DNA of 64,000 nt. Origin: Ooceraea biroi (Eukaryota > Arthropoda > Insecta > Hymenoptera > Formicidae). Positions 38,533 through 49,134 of the stretch are shown here, in pieces; position 1 is the stretch's first letter, and the number at the start of each line of letters is the position of its first letter. The DNA lies in NCBI RefSeq assembly GCF_003672135.1, contig NC_039510.1, positions 13,206,001 through 13,270,000 of the forward strand, written 5' to 3'. The notes under the pieces were generated by a model. The model saw only the letters and a program-made list of their open reading frames with translations, was not told the origin of the DNA and ran no database searches. Both the position numbers and the translations under genes were made by a program.

Positions 38533-40150
38533 ATTACGATCGGTAAACCACGGCGTGCCGAATCCGCGACTTCGGATCGCCACAGCCGGGCCCGCCAGTC
38601 ACCCTTTCCCTCGCACGTTCCTTCCCTCCCCCTCCGCCGGACGGGCGCCCCCTGTGTCTCCTTCCCCCGCCGTTCTCGCTCCTCTTCCGTCTTCTCTCTC
38701 CTTCTCGCGCCCGCCCGGTCGCTCGCTCGCTCGTACGCCTCGCGCTCACTCACTCCTCGCTCCACTCTCTCCCTGCCCCTGTCGACGACCCGGTTTTTCC
38801 TTCTATCCTCCGAGGAGCGTGCCTCGCCCCCGAAAGGAAAACAACAACGGGCGCGCACACCGCGCGCACCGCGCACCGGGGGAGGGGACGCGACGGCGGA
38901 CCCTGTCACAAACGATCACTATTTCTCGACGGCACAAAGCACCACTCCGCGCGGCCGATCTCTTCCTGCCGCGATCACGAAGAGCCATCGAACAACGGGG
39001 CCATGAGGCGACGCGGCCGGACCTCCTCTCTCTCTCTCTCTCTCTCTTCCTTCTTTCGCGCGAACAACACACGCCACAGCCACTCCTTGCTCCTCCGAAC
39101 GCGCGCGAGACGGACTCTGCTCCGCGAAAACAGCCACGAGACTCCTCGCGCGACTTCAAAACGTATCTCTCCCTCTCTCCTTCCTTTTTCTTGCGTGGCA
39201 CAGCTCACTTCACGGCGCTCGCCCTTCGCGCCTTACTTCACGGCGCTCGCTCCCGCGCGTTGCGCGCGCGTCTTCAGCGACGAAAAATGAGTCCGCGTCT
39301 GCACCTGTACGTACGTACGTGCACGCGCGCGCGCGTGCGTTTCCTTTTCTGTATCCACGCACGTAGCCCTGCGTACGATTATCGGTCTGAGGTGACGGGG
39401 GACCAGCGGCGAAAGAAAGAGAGAAGGAGAGAGAACGGAGAGGCGGCGAACACGCTCCGCACGTCTCTCTTCTCCGTCCACCAAAGCACTGTTGACGTCC
39501 GCGGACGGAGATCGACCGACACTTTTCGACTTCCGGGATGCACTTCTCGGACTCTACTTAGCACTGGGCACCACACACTACGCGACGGTTGACGATAACG
39601 GCAACGGTGGTGGCAACGCCACCAGCACGGTAAACGAAGGTAAACTCCGAGCGGTACCAGTGTGAACGTGGGAGTGACACACACATGACCGGTCGGTGAT
39701 ATCGCGTAGCGCGCACTGCGGGCGGACGGCAGGGAGGCACGGCTCCTTCCCGCGGCCCGTTCACCCTCCCCCTTCGCGCGCGCGCGCGCCACCCCCTCCG
39801 CCGCCCGCCCGCCGCCTGGCTCGCCCCCCCACCGCCGACGCGCGCTCGCTCCCTCTCTTCTCGGTCTCCTGCCTCGACGGCGTCGCGTCGCGCCTCGCTT
39901 CGCTGCCACCCATCGCACAAGAGCGGCACGGAGGTGGGGTGCTTTAGGGCCGTATAGCGCACCGGCCGCGAGGCGCGTGGGGTCGCGCGCGCGGGTGGCG
40001 CGCGAGGGACGCCGGCTTGGTCGCAAGGGGGCGGCGGGAAAGGTGCCCGGGGGAACCACCGCCCCCGCCGCCGCCGCCACTGCCTACCTTCACCCGTCAC
40101 GCGCGCCACACGCATACGGCGCGCACTTCACGCATATCCACGTTTTGCAG
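38533..40150 (-). promoter_or_regulatory. CpG-rich leader and promoter region of KDM3
   Basis: A dense CpG-rich block lies immediately 5' of the KDM3 start on the minus strand and falls off sharply into AT-rich DNA near 40,200. It is likely the 5' untranslated exon plus promoter. Several long open frames cross it on both strands (up to 374 codons on the plus strand), but they are Ser/Arg/Pro-rich and mutually overlapping, as expected from stop-poor GC-rich DNA. The exact start site cannot be read. Upstream out-of-frame ATGs on the minus strand would form uORFs if transcription starts beyond about 38,900. Confidence 0.45.
39026..39047. repeat. (CT)n microsatellite in KDM3 leader
   Basis: A CT run (GA on the KDM3 sense strand) within the presumed leader/promoter. 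Confidence 0.9.
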
Positions 40151-40199
40151 TACGCTTGCTGTTCACACATTGACGTATCGCAACCGCGTGTGAGCCTTG

Positions 40200-41270
40200 C
40201 TTTTTTCAGCATTTTCCCATTTTTTCAAGGAACCAGCGGAGAAAGATAATTACAATGAAAAAGTTCTCTTAAAAGTGCACATTTTATGTCGAAATAATGA
40301 ATTACAAATTGTGTTTTGTTACTGCGTATCCAAGATTTTCTGTCATAATTATAAAGGATATGCTATTTTCGTTACGAGATTTGAAGAATATTTAACGATG
40401 TTTATAAAGTGATTAAATGTTTGGGTTTATTATTTATGGATTACTCTATAATTTCTTGTAACTATAATAAATACAGATTACAAATCGTTTTAGATATGAA
40501 AAGTTGGATTAGTATTATCTTTCTCTATCAAAAAGTATGATAATGCGGATATTTTCCTATATTCCGACACGAAAACTCCACATATAATTATTTCGATTTT
40601 TAGTTGGACGTTTTCTCCATTTCTACCATGAAATTTGTTTGTTTGCACGCTTGCGGTGAAGGAGAAGACGTTTTGCCGATGGAATTCCTATTCTTTTCAT
40701 TCTTATCGTTTTGTTACTTTTTGTTTCCTTTTCTTTTCTTTCTTGTAACTAGGAAATTTGTGTGTTTACGTGGTTGGCGGCAGAGGTGGAGTCGGAAGTT
40801 GTTTTATGGCTGCAAGTTTTAAAACCGTTAAAATATTGGAGGAAACCTTGGTTGAATCATTATATAAATCTATTTTGTTACGTAATGTAAAATAATATAT
40901 TCTAACATATCGCTTTATACAAAAGGACTTTATAGATAGATTTGAAAACAATCCCTGAAACTTACATTTTATTTTAGAATTTTACCTGTCTTTTCTATAA
41001 ATTTATTAAAATATAACAATTTCTTGAATAATTTCATACATATATAATTAGGTACGCGATATACGCAATATTACTTTTTACAAATCTACAAATTATGCTC
41101 ACTGTATTACTTTAAGACTTTTTATTCACGTATTTGACGAAGAAAATCGAATTTTGACGCGTAAAAATAAAATGCAGAGAGTAGATAGCAGATATCAGTT
41201 TATCCAGACAGTTCTTGAAAATGTACCTTTATTATCTAACGAAAAAGCATACGAGTAACAAACTAAAAAT
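40200..41270. other. AT-rich spacer between two CpG-rich blocks
   Basis: No gene is seen. AT-rich DNA separates the KDM3 promoter block from the next CpG-rich block. Confidence 0.5.
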
Positions 41271-41357
41271 TTTCCCATCTAACTAAATCGAATTGAATAA
41301 CTCGTAGTCTTCTCCCGAGTGCTACGGTCCTGACGCATCATGTGACCAAAACACGCG

Positions 41358-41367
41358 GTGACGTCAC
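41358..41367. promoter_or_regulatory. CRE palindrome (CREB/ATF-type site)
   Basis: GTGACGTCAC contains the full CRE octamer TGACGTCA. Its place at the upstream edge of a CpG-rich block, about 35 bp before an ATGGC motif, is typical of a core-promoter-proximal CRE. Confidence 0.5.
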
Positions 41368-41396
41368 GGGCGCAGCAGCAGCCAGCTGCCAGTCCA

Positions 41397-41408
41397 ACAT
41401 GGCCGACC
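41397..41408 (+). promoter_or_regulatory. YY1-like motif near presumed start site
   Basis: AACATGGCCGAC resembles the YY1/Pho core (ATGGC with flanking A and C/G), which in many animal promoters lies just downstream of the start site in sense orientation. The ATG itself opens only four codons (to a TGA). Confidence 0.3.
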
Positions 41409-42511
41409 TGTGAGCGACGGTGTTGCAGACGGCCGTCCGCATTTAGTTCGCTCGTTTCTAGCCGTTCGCGCGCGTCTCGTCGTGTCGCAGGACCCGTTAA
41501 TATGATATCGTCGATCGTCTCGCGTCTCGTCATGTGAGTATCCGTTCTGGATGACGGCTAACGTCCGGGCGAACACCGTGCGCCGCGAAGTGAGCTGTGC
41601 ACCCGGGCTGTCGCCATCGTCCGCCGTTCGCCGAGTCGCAGGGGTTCCATCGGGGTGCAGGTTTATTTTTACCCATCGCAGCGGCGACGCGACGGTGTCG
41701 TTCGGCTCGATTCGATTCGAGATACGCGCGCATAATCACCGATTCTTCCCTCGAGATAGCGGGATTCCGTCGCCCGCTCCGTTTTCGTCGCTCGCCCGAT
41801 CGCCGCTCCGTCTCTATAGATACGCGTTACGTACGTGCGTCTCTTTCGCTCCATCGGCGCCTCTCGCTCTGTCCTTCTCTCTTTGCCGCGCTCCCGACAG
41901 GTCGCTGTCATGACAAAGCACGAAGGAAATTGGAAACGTCGAATTCTGCCCAGCTGGCGAGGCAATGCGGCCGGCTTTGTCATCGAACGGCCGTCGCTGA
42001 ACCTTCTCTCTCTTCTTTCTCTCCCGGTGCTGGAAGATTGTGACATCGCCAGGTGTCGGCCAGAGGCATTCCCATTTGGTAGGACCCCCGAGACGACCCA
42101 GTCTCCGGATACCAATCAGCGTCGTGGACGGTCCGAGGGAAGCTAAAAATTCACGGCGGTGCATAAAGGAACGGAGGGCACGCCTTCGACTTTGAACGCC
42201 GGGGTCATCGGGGAAGGTAAGGAATCAATGTCACCTCAATCGATGCGCCGTCGAGAGTCGGTTAACGCGCCGGAGAAGCGGCATTATCGCGAGGAAGACA
42301 AAAAAATTAGGTTTTTCGGCGCGAGGGAGAAGCGGAAAGGGGGGTGCGGATAAACGCCTGATTTCCCTAATTAATGCGTACCGTTGAGTCAGCGTCGAGA
42401 GTGAAAGCGAACGCTTCGTCTCGCAATAGTCCGTGGTAAGGACGTAACCTAACCCAACTCGGGCAACGTCTGCACAAAATCAGATACGCGAATATGTTAC
42501 GACACTTGGCG

Positions 42512-42528
42512 GGCGCGCGCGCGCGCGT
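42512..42528. repeat. (GC)n tract
   Basis: A short GC dinucleotide run. Confidence 0.8.
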
Positions 42529-42581
42529 GATTACAAGGGACGAAGGGGTGTGTTACGTCCGGTTGCGACAATCGCTGTGCG

Positions 42582-42597
42582 GTGACGTAGACGTCAC
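42582..42597. promoter_or_regulatory. 16-bp palindrome of two facing ACGTCAC half sites
   Basis: GTGACGT-AG-ACGTCAC is a perfect inverted repeat with a 2-base centre, made of two CRE-like half sites. It lies just downstream of the second CpG-rich block. Whether any bZIP factor binds it is unknown. Confidence 0.3.
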
Positions 42598-42599
42598 GC

Positions 42600-44605
42600 T
42601 GGTGTTCCGCAGCTCTCTCAATTAGCATTGTTACTTTACTTTTCTTAAATATCATGCATATCTGAAATGCTGCGCGAACGCTCGTTAGTCTTACGACTCG
42701 CATTTTCATGATAAACTTGTGAAAACAAGTTGGTGTTTGACTGCAACTTGGAATAAAATAATCAGATAAACGCAACGCGTGCGACGACACTTTATTATGC
42801 GAGAAAATGAAGGAACATTGTTTGCCGGTTCATTTAAAATTTCTCAGAGCGTATGTAATTAATTTTATAGACGTGATAATTTATTACACATTCCTTGCAC
42901 CGGGCAGAAATGTTTCTGATGTATGACGCATTTTTCATAGCGCACGAGTGGCCTCGAAAAATACACGTGTTGCCATGAAACCGGGCATTTTAATTCGGGG
43001 AATCGAGCGCGCGATAAGCAAACGACGCGTCCCGCGCCGTCAGCTGATCCGAAAGCTACGTCACAATGGCGCGGGTCGTTGCACTCCTCACGCTCCCTCG
43101 CTAAGAGGCACGTTTTGTTTACGACGTTGTCCGGCGGCGCTCACGCTCACGCATTCACGCACCAGGCACGTATCGCGCGCGAGTGCGACAATGTGCGTAA
43201 ACGTCCGATCCCGCGTGTGACTCACGGCCGCGCGCTGCACTTGACAATAAATTAGAACGAAACGGAGAAACGTCAGTTCGGGATCTAGCGCAAGGTAAAC
43301 GCCAAGGCGATCGACGAGGGGGGGGGAGAGACTGCAAAGATTCTCTCGTGAGACTCGCGCGAGAAAATCGCGAAAATCGAAAAGGAATCACGCTGGACAT
43401 CAATTCTGCGTCAATGTTGAAGAAATAAACGAGAAGAAAAATCGCAAATGCTAACTCAACTCGGAATTAACATGTTTGTGGTGCAAAATTCACGTACATC
43501 ACTTCCAATATTTTTAAGTTCCAAATACTCGAATCGATAGCATTTCGTTTGTGTGTAGTAAAAATAATTTCTGCTGTAATTTAACGCGAAAACAGCGGTC
43601 TGAAAATGTGTCTGGTAACTCGACTATAAGATAAAACAATTTCGAGCATGTATGTCGATTTAGATCGCTTGCAGTTGCTTCTAGTGCTCAAAGCAATATT
43701 TTCAACTTTCAAAATAAAAAGGTTTAAATTTTCGAATACCTAGATTTTCCTATATTTCGTCTCGCGTTGCTTTAATACTGTTTAATGATCATTTAAACAC
43801 AAGTTGTATGAAGTAAACTAAATTTGTGTTACCGTATGTAACTAAATTCTTCCTTAATTCTTCAAAATCCACACGGTTTTGCTCGGAAATTACTTTTTCA
43901 AAAGTTCGAGTCTAATATCTCCCCCAAAGCGGGGTTTTAAAGGGATTTCCAACTGAAACTCGAGTTTCAAAGGGTTAGCTTGTTTTATCTTGCTCTTTTG
44001 ATCTGTGTATCGAATAAATGCATTTCGATCGGCATGAAAGTAGTACTGGACATTATATAATATACGTATAAAATATATATATCTCTCTCTATGTGTGTGT
44101 GTGTGCCATTCTCCGCGATCGTTTCTATATTTCCGGCCTTTCGATACTCTTTCAATGTCTTTTACAAATCCTTTCGAAAAGGAAGTTACCGAAAGAAAAC
44201 GAGCACACCGAGAAGAAGAGAAAGAGTGAGATGTTTCTTGATAAAACAAGAAGAACTTGGTCGCTCGTTGGATCGATGCTCGGTTGGCAACAGGAGGGTG
44301 GTACTACGTCGTTGCTTTGCGAAGGTACTCATGTGCGATTTTATACAGGGTGTCTCATTACGAGTAAAAATATCTTTATTAATAAAACTGCCGAAATATA
44401 ACTATTTTTATTGAACTAAAAATAAAGTTTTGTCAATTTTGAGTCTTATAATTAGTTGCATATTTCATGTCAAACATTAGTTCATTAGCTGCACATACGC
44501 GTTCGCGATAAACGATAGTGTTGATAAAAATGTTTCTCAAGTCATTGAAAATCGATAAGGCAATCGAACATCTTGAGAAATACGGAGTAACTTCATAATA
44601 TACAC

Positions 44606-44644
<39 letters not shown>

Positions 44645-45493
44645 GTATTTTAGATAGAATTTTATACCTTTTAACTTTTTTATGGACTACAGATTTATCA
44701 GTTTAACACAGTATTAGTTATAATTGTTATAAATTATCACAGAATTAGTTTTTAAATTTATTCCTGACCTTTTAGAAGGAGATTAAACTTTTTCAATTTA
44801 TTCGAACTAAAAATTGCATTTCGATGAGATATTTTCACTAATAAGTAACCATCTAAAGTACTTTTCGTGGACGTCACGCGACACCCTGTATGCACATGTG
44901 TGCATTCGCGTCTTCCTTTCTCCCAGGTATACCTACAGGACTAGAAAGTTCCTGACACCGGTTCGAATCAATATTCCGCACACCCTCACACGGAAGATCG
45001 CGTTAACCTTTCTCGCCCTCATCCACAACCCAGTCGTGGCACCCTCGACGTCTACTCGACCATCGCATGGAGAACGACGGGAGCTTGTTTAGCTCTCCCT
45101 TCGATCTCGTCCTCTCCTCGAGAAGATAGCGGGGGGATGCGTGTATTTACATCAAACAGTGCAACATTTTTTGATATCCAGTTTAAGACACGGAAACATG
45201 ATTCTTCTCTACTTGATCACTGAAATTGATTATTGAACACTTGAACAATTGACAATTGTCGAATGACATAATTTTATCAATAATATATTGTATTATCGTG
45301 TTGCTGAGACTAAATTTTTCAATCATGACATATTTAAATATGATTTTAGAACTTTCTGGACAAAAATGCATCTTAAAAATTACATCGGTTTTATTTGTAA
45401 TTATATTATTTTATTATATAAATTTACTGCAGAAAGGCACAAAGAGTAATATCAGAATTGAATACAGATATTTTTGAACAGGAATATTGATAT
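42600..45493. other. Gene-free stretch left of the large foldback element
   Basis: A CpG-rich patch (about 42,940-43,400) is followed by AT-rich DNA. No gene is recognised; small overlapping frames near 44,090-44,400 have no protein-like features. Confidence 0.5.
44609..44641. repeat. (CT)n microsatellite
   Basis: About 33 bases of CT dinucleotides. Confidence 0.95.
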
Positions 45494-45502
45494 ATCTAAT
45501 TC
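45494..45502 (+). repeat. Left target-site duplication of the large foldback element
   Basis: ATCTAATTC stands directly before the left terminus and is repeated in the same orientation directly after the right terminus (49,126-49,134). Confidence 0.85.
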
Positions 45503-46484
45503 GTGTGTGTGAAGCTGGCGTATCATTTCGCGGAAAATCATTAATTATTGAGAGTTCTGGCTCCCTTTTTAATAGTTCTAGAGTTCCTGATAGGTTAAAC
45601 ACATAGTTCAGGGCAGCGATCACGTAACTTTTTCCCTAGGATGAAAAGTGAAAAATGAAAAGTTTCACGTATTTTCGCATCAAAATATTCAATATTGCAT
45701 AGTTTTTTCAGAAAACGGTGAGAAAGACACTCTCCTTAGGGATTGTACTTTTCCACGAACAGAGTTACGTAATCGCGTGAATACTGAAACAGTTCACACG
45801 AAATGGGTAAAGTGGAAAGTGAAAAGTGAAAAGTTTCACTCGAAATTACATGATCGATCCCCTGGCCATTAAAACGAAAAAATCGCATAGTGCAAAGTGA
45901 GACGCCAACTTCACGCAGCGTCTCACTTTGTCCTGCGACAGTTTCCGCCATAATTCCGGCTATATTTTAAAAGATCTACAGTTCTACATGAATTCTAGAA
46001 AGAGTTCTAGCGAAAAAATTTTTTTTCATCTTTTTATAATTATTAAAGCTAAAAAATGTTCAAGGGAATGACGACTGGTTAATTTCAGAGAGTTCTGTGC
46101 TTTATGAAATATTTCTCGTGTAGTTCTGAACATATTTAATCATTTTCCAAAGAGTTCTGAATGCAAACATTAACAATTATTTAATAAAAAATTTTTATCG
46201 TCCGAGAAAGACGGATATACAGAGATATGGGTGAGACGCTGGTCGATTTTCGAGAGTTCTGTGAAGATTAAAATATTTCTCGTGTAGTTCTGAACGTATT
46301 TAAGCGTATTCCAAATAGTTCTGACCGCAAACATTAAAAATTATTTAATAAAAAATTTTTATCGTCCGAGAAAGACGTATCTACGGAGATATATGTGAGA
46401 CGCTGGACGATTTTCGAGAGTTCTGCTTATTCTAAAACAGTTCTCGTATAGTTCCGGACATGTGCAATGCCTTTCCAAAGAGTT
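45503..46484 (+). repeat. Outer left arm, identical to outer right arm
   Basis: These 982 bases match the reverse complement of 48,140-49,125 without a mismatch that I could see, apart from four extra CA-repeat bases at the right terminus. The first difference is at 46,485. The two short frames inside (74 and 71 codons) occur again in the other arm only because of the inversion. Confidence 0.88.
45893..45930. repeat. Nested perfect palindrome in left arm
   Basis: CAAAGTGAGACGC (45,893-45,905) and GCGTCTCACTTTG (45,918-45,930) are perfect inverted repeats around a 12-base spacer. The stem contains GTGAGACGC, the same motif that starts each tandem unit, so two unit starts face each other here. 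Confidence 0.85.
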
Positions 46485-47960
46485 CTGATAGGAACAACGA
46501 TGGAAAATTTTTTTAAAAATTATTTCGCCCAAAGAGTGGACGTTTTCGACTTTACCAGTGAGACGCTGGTCGATTTTCGAGAGTTCTGCTTATTCTAACA
46601 CAGTTCTCGTATAGTTCGGGACATGTACAATGCTTTTCCAAAGAGTTTTGACAGGAACAACGATTCGAAAATTTTTTTTTAAATTATTGCACCCGAAGAG
46701 TGGACGTTTTCGACTTTACCAGTGAGATGCTGGTTGATTTTCGAGAGTTCTGCTTATTCTAAAACAGTTCTCGTATAGTTCGGGACATGTACAATGCCTT
46801 TCCAAAGAGTTTTGACAGGAACAACGATTAGAAAATTTTTTTAAAAATTATTTCACCCGAAGAGTGGACGTTTTCGACTTTACCAGTGAGATGCTGGTTG
46901 ATTTTCGAGAGTTCTGCTTATTCTAAAACAGTTCTCGTATAGTTCGGGACATGTACAATGCCTTTCCAAAGAGTTTTGACAGGAACAACGATTAGAAAAT
47001 TTTTTTAAAAATTATTTCGCCCGAAGAGTGGACGTTTTCGACTTTACCAGTGAGATGCTGGTTGATTTTCGAGAGTTCTGCTTATTCTAAAACAGTTCTC
47101 GTATAGTTCGGGACATGTACAATGCTTTTCCAAAGAGTTTTGACAGGAACAACGATTAGAAAATTTTTTTAAAAATTATTTCACCCGAAGAGTGGACGTT
47201 TTCGACTTTACCAGTGAGATGCTGGTTGATTTTCGAGAGTTCTGCTTATTCTAAAACAGTTCTCGTATAGTTCGGGACATGTACAATGCCTTTCCAAAGA
47301 GTTTTGACAGGAACAACGATTAGAAAATTTTTTTAAAAATTATTTCACCCGAAGAGTGGACGTTTTCGACTTTACCAATGAGACGCTGGCCGAAATGTCG
47401 GAGTTCTGGCTTTCCTAAAATACTTTTCGTATAGTTCCACACGTAATTATGAATTTCCTAAAGAGTTCTATGCATCAGCGACATTGTATAATTTAAAAAA
47501 AATTAAAACTGCTCGAAAACTGCATTTTAAGACAGAAAAGGGTGAGACGCTGGCCGAAATGTCGGAGTTCTGGCTTTCCTAAAATACTTTTCGTATAGTT
47601 CCGCACGTACTTATGAATTTCCTAAAGAGTTCTATGCATCAGCGACATTGTATAATTTAAAAAAAATTAAAACTGCTCGAAAACTGCATTTTAAGACAGA
47701 AAAGGTGAGACGCTGGCCGAAATGTCGGAGTTCTGGCTTTCCTAAAATACTTTTCGTATAGTTCCGCACGTACTTATGAATTTCCTAAAGAGTTCTATGC
47801 ATCAGCGACATTGTATAATTTAAAAAAAATTAAAACTGCTCGAAAACTGCATTTTAAGACAGAAAAGGGTGAGACGCTGGCCGAACTGTCGGAGTTCTGG
47901 CTCCCTAAAATATTTTTCGTATAGTTCCACACGTAATTATGAATTTCCTAAAGAGTTCTA
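46068..47960 (+). repeat. Tandem array of 163-164-bp units, left arm
   Basis: Unit starts (GTGAGAYGCTGG or variants) fall at 46,231, 46,395, 46,558, 46,722, 46,886, 47,050, 47,214, 47,378, 47,542, 47,705 and 47,869. The spacing is 164 bases with two cases of 163. More diverged units start near 46,068 and 45,898. Units form groups: 46,722 to 47,214 are nearly identical (type A), 47,378 to 47,705 are nearly identical (type B), and 47,869 is a diverged B cut off at the apex. AGTTCT or close variants recur at about offsets 25, 47, 58 and 88 in each unit. The array is not coding and is not CRISPR-like. Confidence 0.92.
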
Positions 47961-47976
47961 TACACCTCTCATACAT
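47961..47976. other. Apex (loop) of the large foldback element
   Basis: Inverted homology stops on both sides of this short piece, which is the turning point between arms. The limits are uncertain by a few bases. Confidence 0.6.
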
Positions 47977-49125
47977 AGCACTCTGTAGGAAAATCATAAG
48001 TACGTGCGGAATTATAAAAGTATTTTAGGAAAGCCAGAACTCCGACATTTCGGCCAGCGTCTCATTGGTAAAGTCGAAAACGTCCACTCTTCGGGCGAAA
48101 TAATTTTTAAAAAAATTTTCTAATCGTTGTTCCTGTCAAAACTCTTTGGAAAGGCATTGCACATGTCCGGAACTATACGAGAACTGTTTTAGAATAAGCA
48201 GAACTCTCGAAAATCGTCCAGCGTCTCACATATATCTCCGTAGATACGTCTTTCTCGGACGATAAAAATTTTTTATTAAATAATTTTTAATGTTTGCGGT
48301 CAGAACTATTTGGAATACGCTTAAATACGTTCAGAACTACACGAGAAATATTTTAATCTTCACAGAACTCTCGAAAATCGACCAGCGTCTCACCCATATC
48401 TCTGTATATCCGTCTTTCTCGGACGATAAAAATTTTTTATTAAATAATTGTTAATGTTTGCATTCAGAACTCTTTGGAAAATGATTAAATATGTTCAGAA
48501 CTACACGAGAAATATTTCATAAAGCACAGAACTCTCTGAAATTAACCAGTCGTCATTCCCTTGAACATTTTTTAGCTTTAATAATTATAAAAAGATGAAA
48601 AAAAATTTTTTCGCTAGAACTCTTTCTAGAATTCATGTAGAACTGTAGATCTTTTAAAATATAGCCGGAATTATGGCGGAAACTGTCGCAGGACAAAGTG
48701 AGACGCTGCGTGAAGTTGGCGTCTCACTTTGCACTATGCGATTTTTTCGTTTTAATGGCCAGGGGATCGATCATGTAATTTCGAGTGAAACTTTTCACTT
48801 TTCACTTTCCACTTTACCCATTTCGTGTGAACTGTTTCAGTATTCACGCGATTACGTAACTCTGTTCGTGGAAAAGTACAATCCCTAAGGAGAGTGTCTT
48901 TCTCACCGTTTTCTGAAAAAACTATGCAATATTGAATATTTTGATGCGAAAATACGTGAAACTTTTCATTTTTCACTTTTCATCCTAGGGAAAAAGTTAC
49001 GTGATCGCTGCCCTGAACTATGTGTTTAACCTATCAGGAACTCTAGAACTATTAAAAAGGGAGCCAGAACTCTCAATAATTAATGATTTTCCGCGAAATG
49101 ATACGCCAGCTTCACACACACACAC
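47977..49125 (-). repeat. Right arm of the large foldback element
   Basis: Read on the minus strand, it starts with the same terminus as the left arm, runs identically for about 982 bp (48,140-49,125), then passes from the 46,395-type unit straight into one partial type B unit before the apex. The run of five A-type units and most of the B-type units of the left arm are missing. The 1.31-kb length difference equals about eight 164-bp units. Confidence 0.88.
48694..48731. repeat. Nested perfect palindrome in right arm
   Basis: Mirror copy of the 38-bp palindrome at 45,893-45,930. Confidence 0.85.
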
Positions 49126-49134
49126 ATCTAATTC
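49126..49134 (+). repeat. Right target-site duplication of the large foldback element
   Basis: ATCTAATTC, identical to 45,494-45,502. Confidence 0.85.

Larger units (their letters stand above)
41270..42440 (+). promoter_or_regulatory. Second CpG-rich block, candidate promoter/first exon of a divergent plus-strand gene
   Basis: This CpG-rich island about 2.8 kb upstream of the KDM3 ATG contains a perfect CRE palindrome and a YY1-like ATGGC motif oriented to the plus strand. Downstream lie two sequences resembling 5' splice donors: CAT|GTGAGT at 41,533/41,534 and AAG|GTAAGG at 42,216/42,217. These would suit a non-coding first exon transcribed away from KDM3. The open frames inside (up to 148 codons on each strand) overlap and look like chance. 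I cannot identify the gene. Confidence 0.35.
45503..49125. mobile_element. Foldback transposon with tandem-repeat arms, 3.6 kb, non-autonomous
   Basis: The element is almost entirely inverted repeat: a left arm of about 2.46 kb and a right arm of about 1.15 kb meet at an apex near 47,961-47,976. Its termini are GTGTGTGAAGCTGGCGTATC and its inverted copy, and a 9-bp direct repeat flanks it. The outer 982 bp of each arm appear identical by eye. Both arms are made of tandem units of 163-164 bp, with about eight more units in the left arm. No transposase or other protein is encoded. Tandem-repeat arms recall Drosophila FB elements and Galileo-type elements. A 9-bp duplication is usual for Mutator-like elements and 8 bp for hAT and P; superfamily assignment is therefore open. 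Near-identity of the arms suggests recent insertion or ongoing gene conversion. Confidence 0.93.

Noticed and set aside
38468..39592. 374-codon plus-strand frame and several other long frames in the CpG-rich block
   Set aside because: Ser/Arg/Pro-rich, overlapping frames on both strands in stop-poor GC-rich DNA upstream of the KDM3 start; best read as leader/promoter.
42451..42462. CCTAACCC considered as a telomere-type (TTAGG)n remnant
   Set aside because: Only a single imperfect copy; chance in this length of sequence.
44955..44975. GGTTCGAATC considered as a tRNA T-arm
   Set aside because: The downstream half of the stem does not pair and no cloverleaf can be drawn.
45648..45951. Frames of 74 and 71 codons in the left arm, with the same peptides encoded at 48,673-48,976
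   Set aside because: The duplication follows from the inverted arms; the frames overlap on opposite strands and show no domain or coding texture.
46231..47960. Regular direct repeats considered as a CRISPR array
   Set aside because: Units are contiguous 164-bp monomers without unique spacers, inside a eukaryotic transposon.
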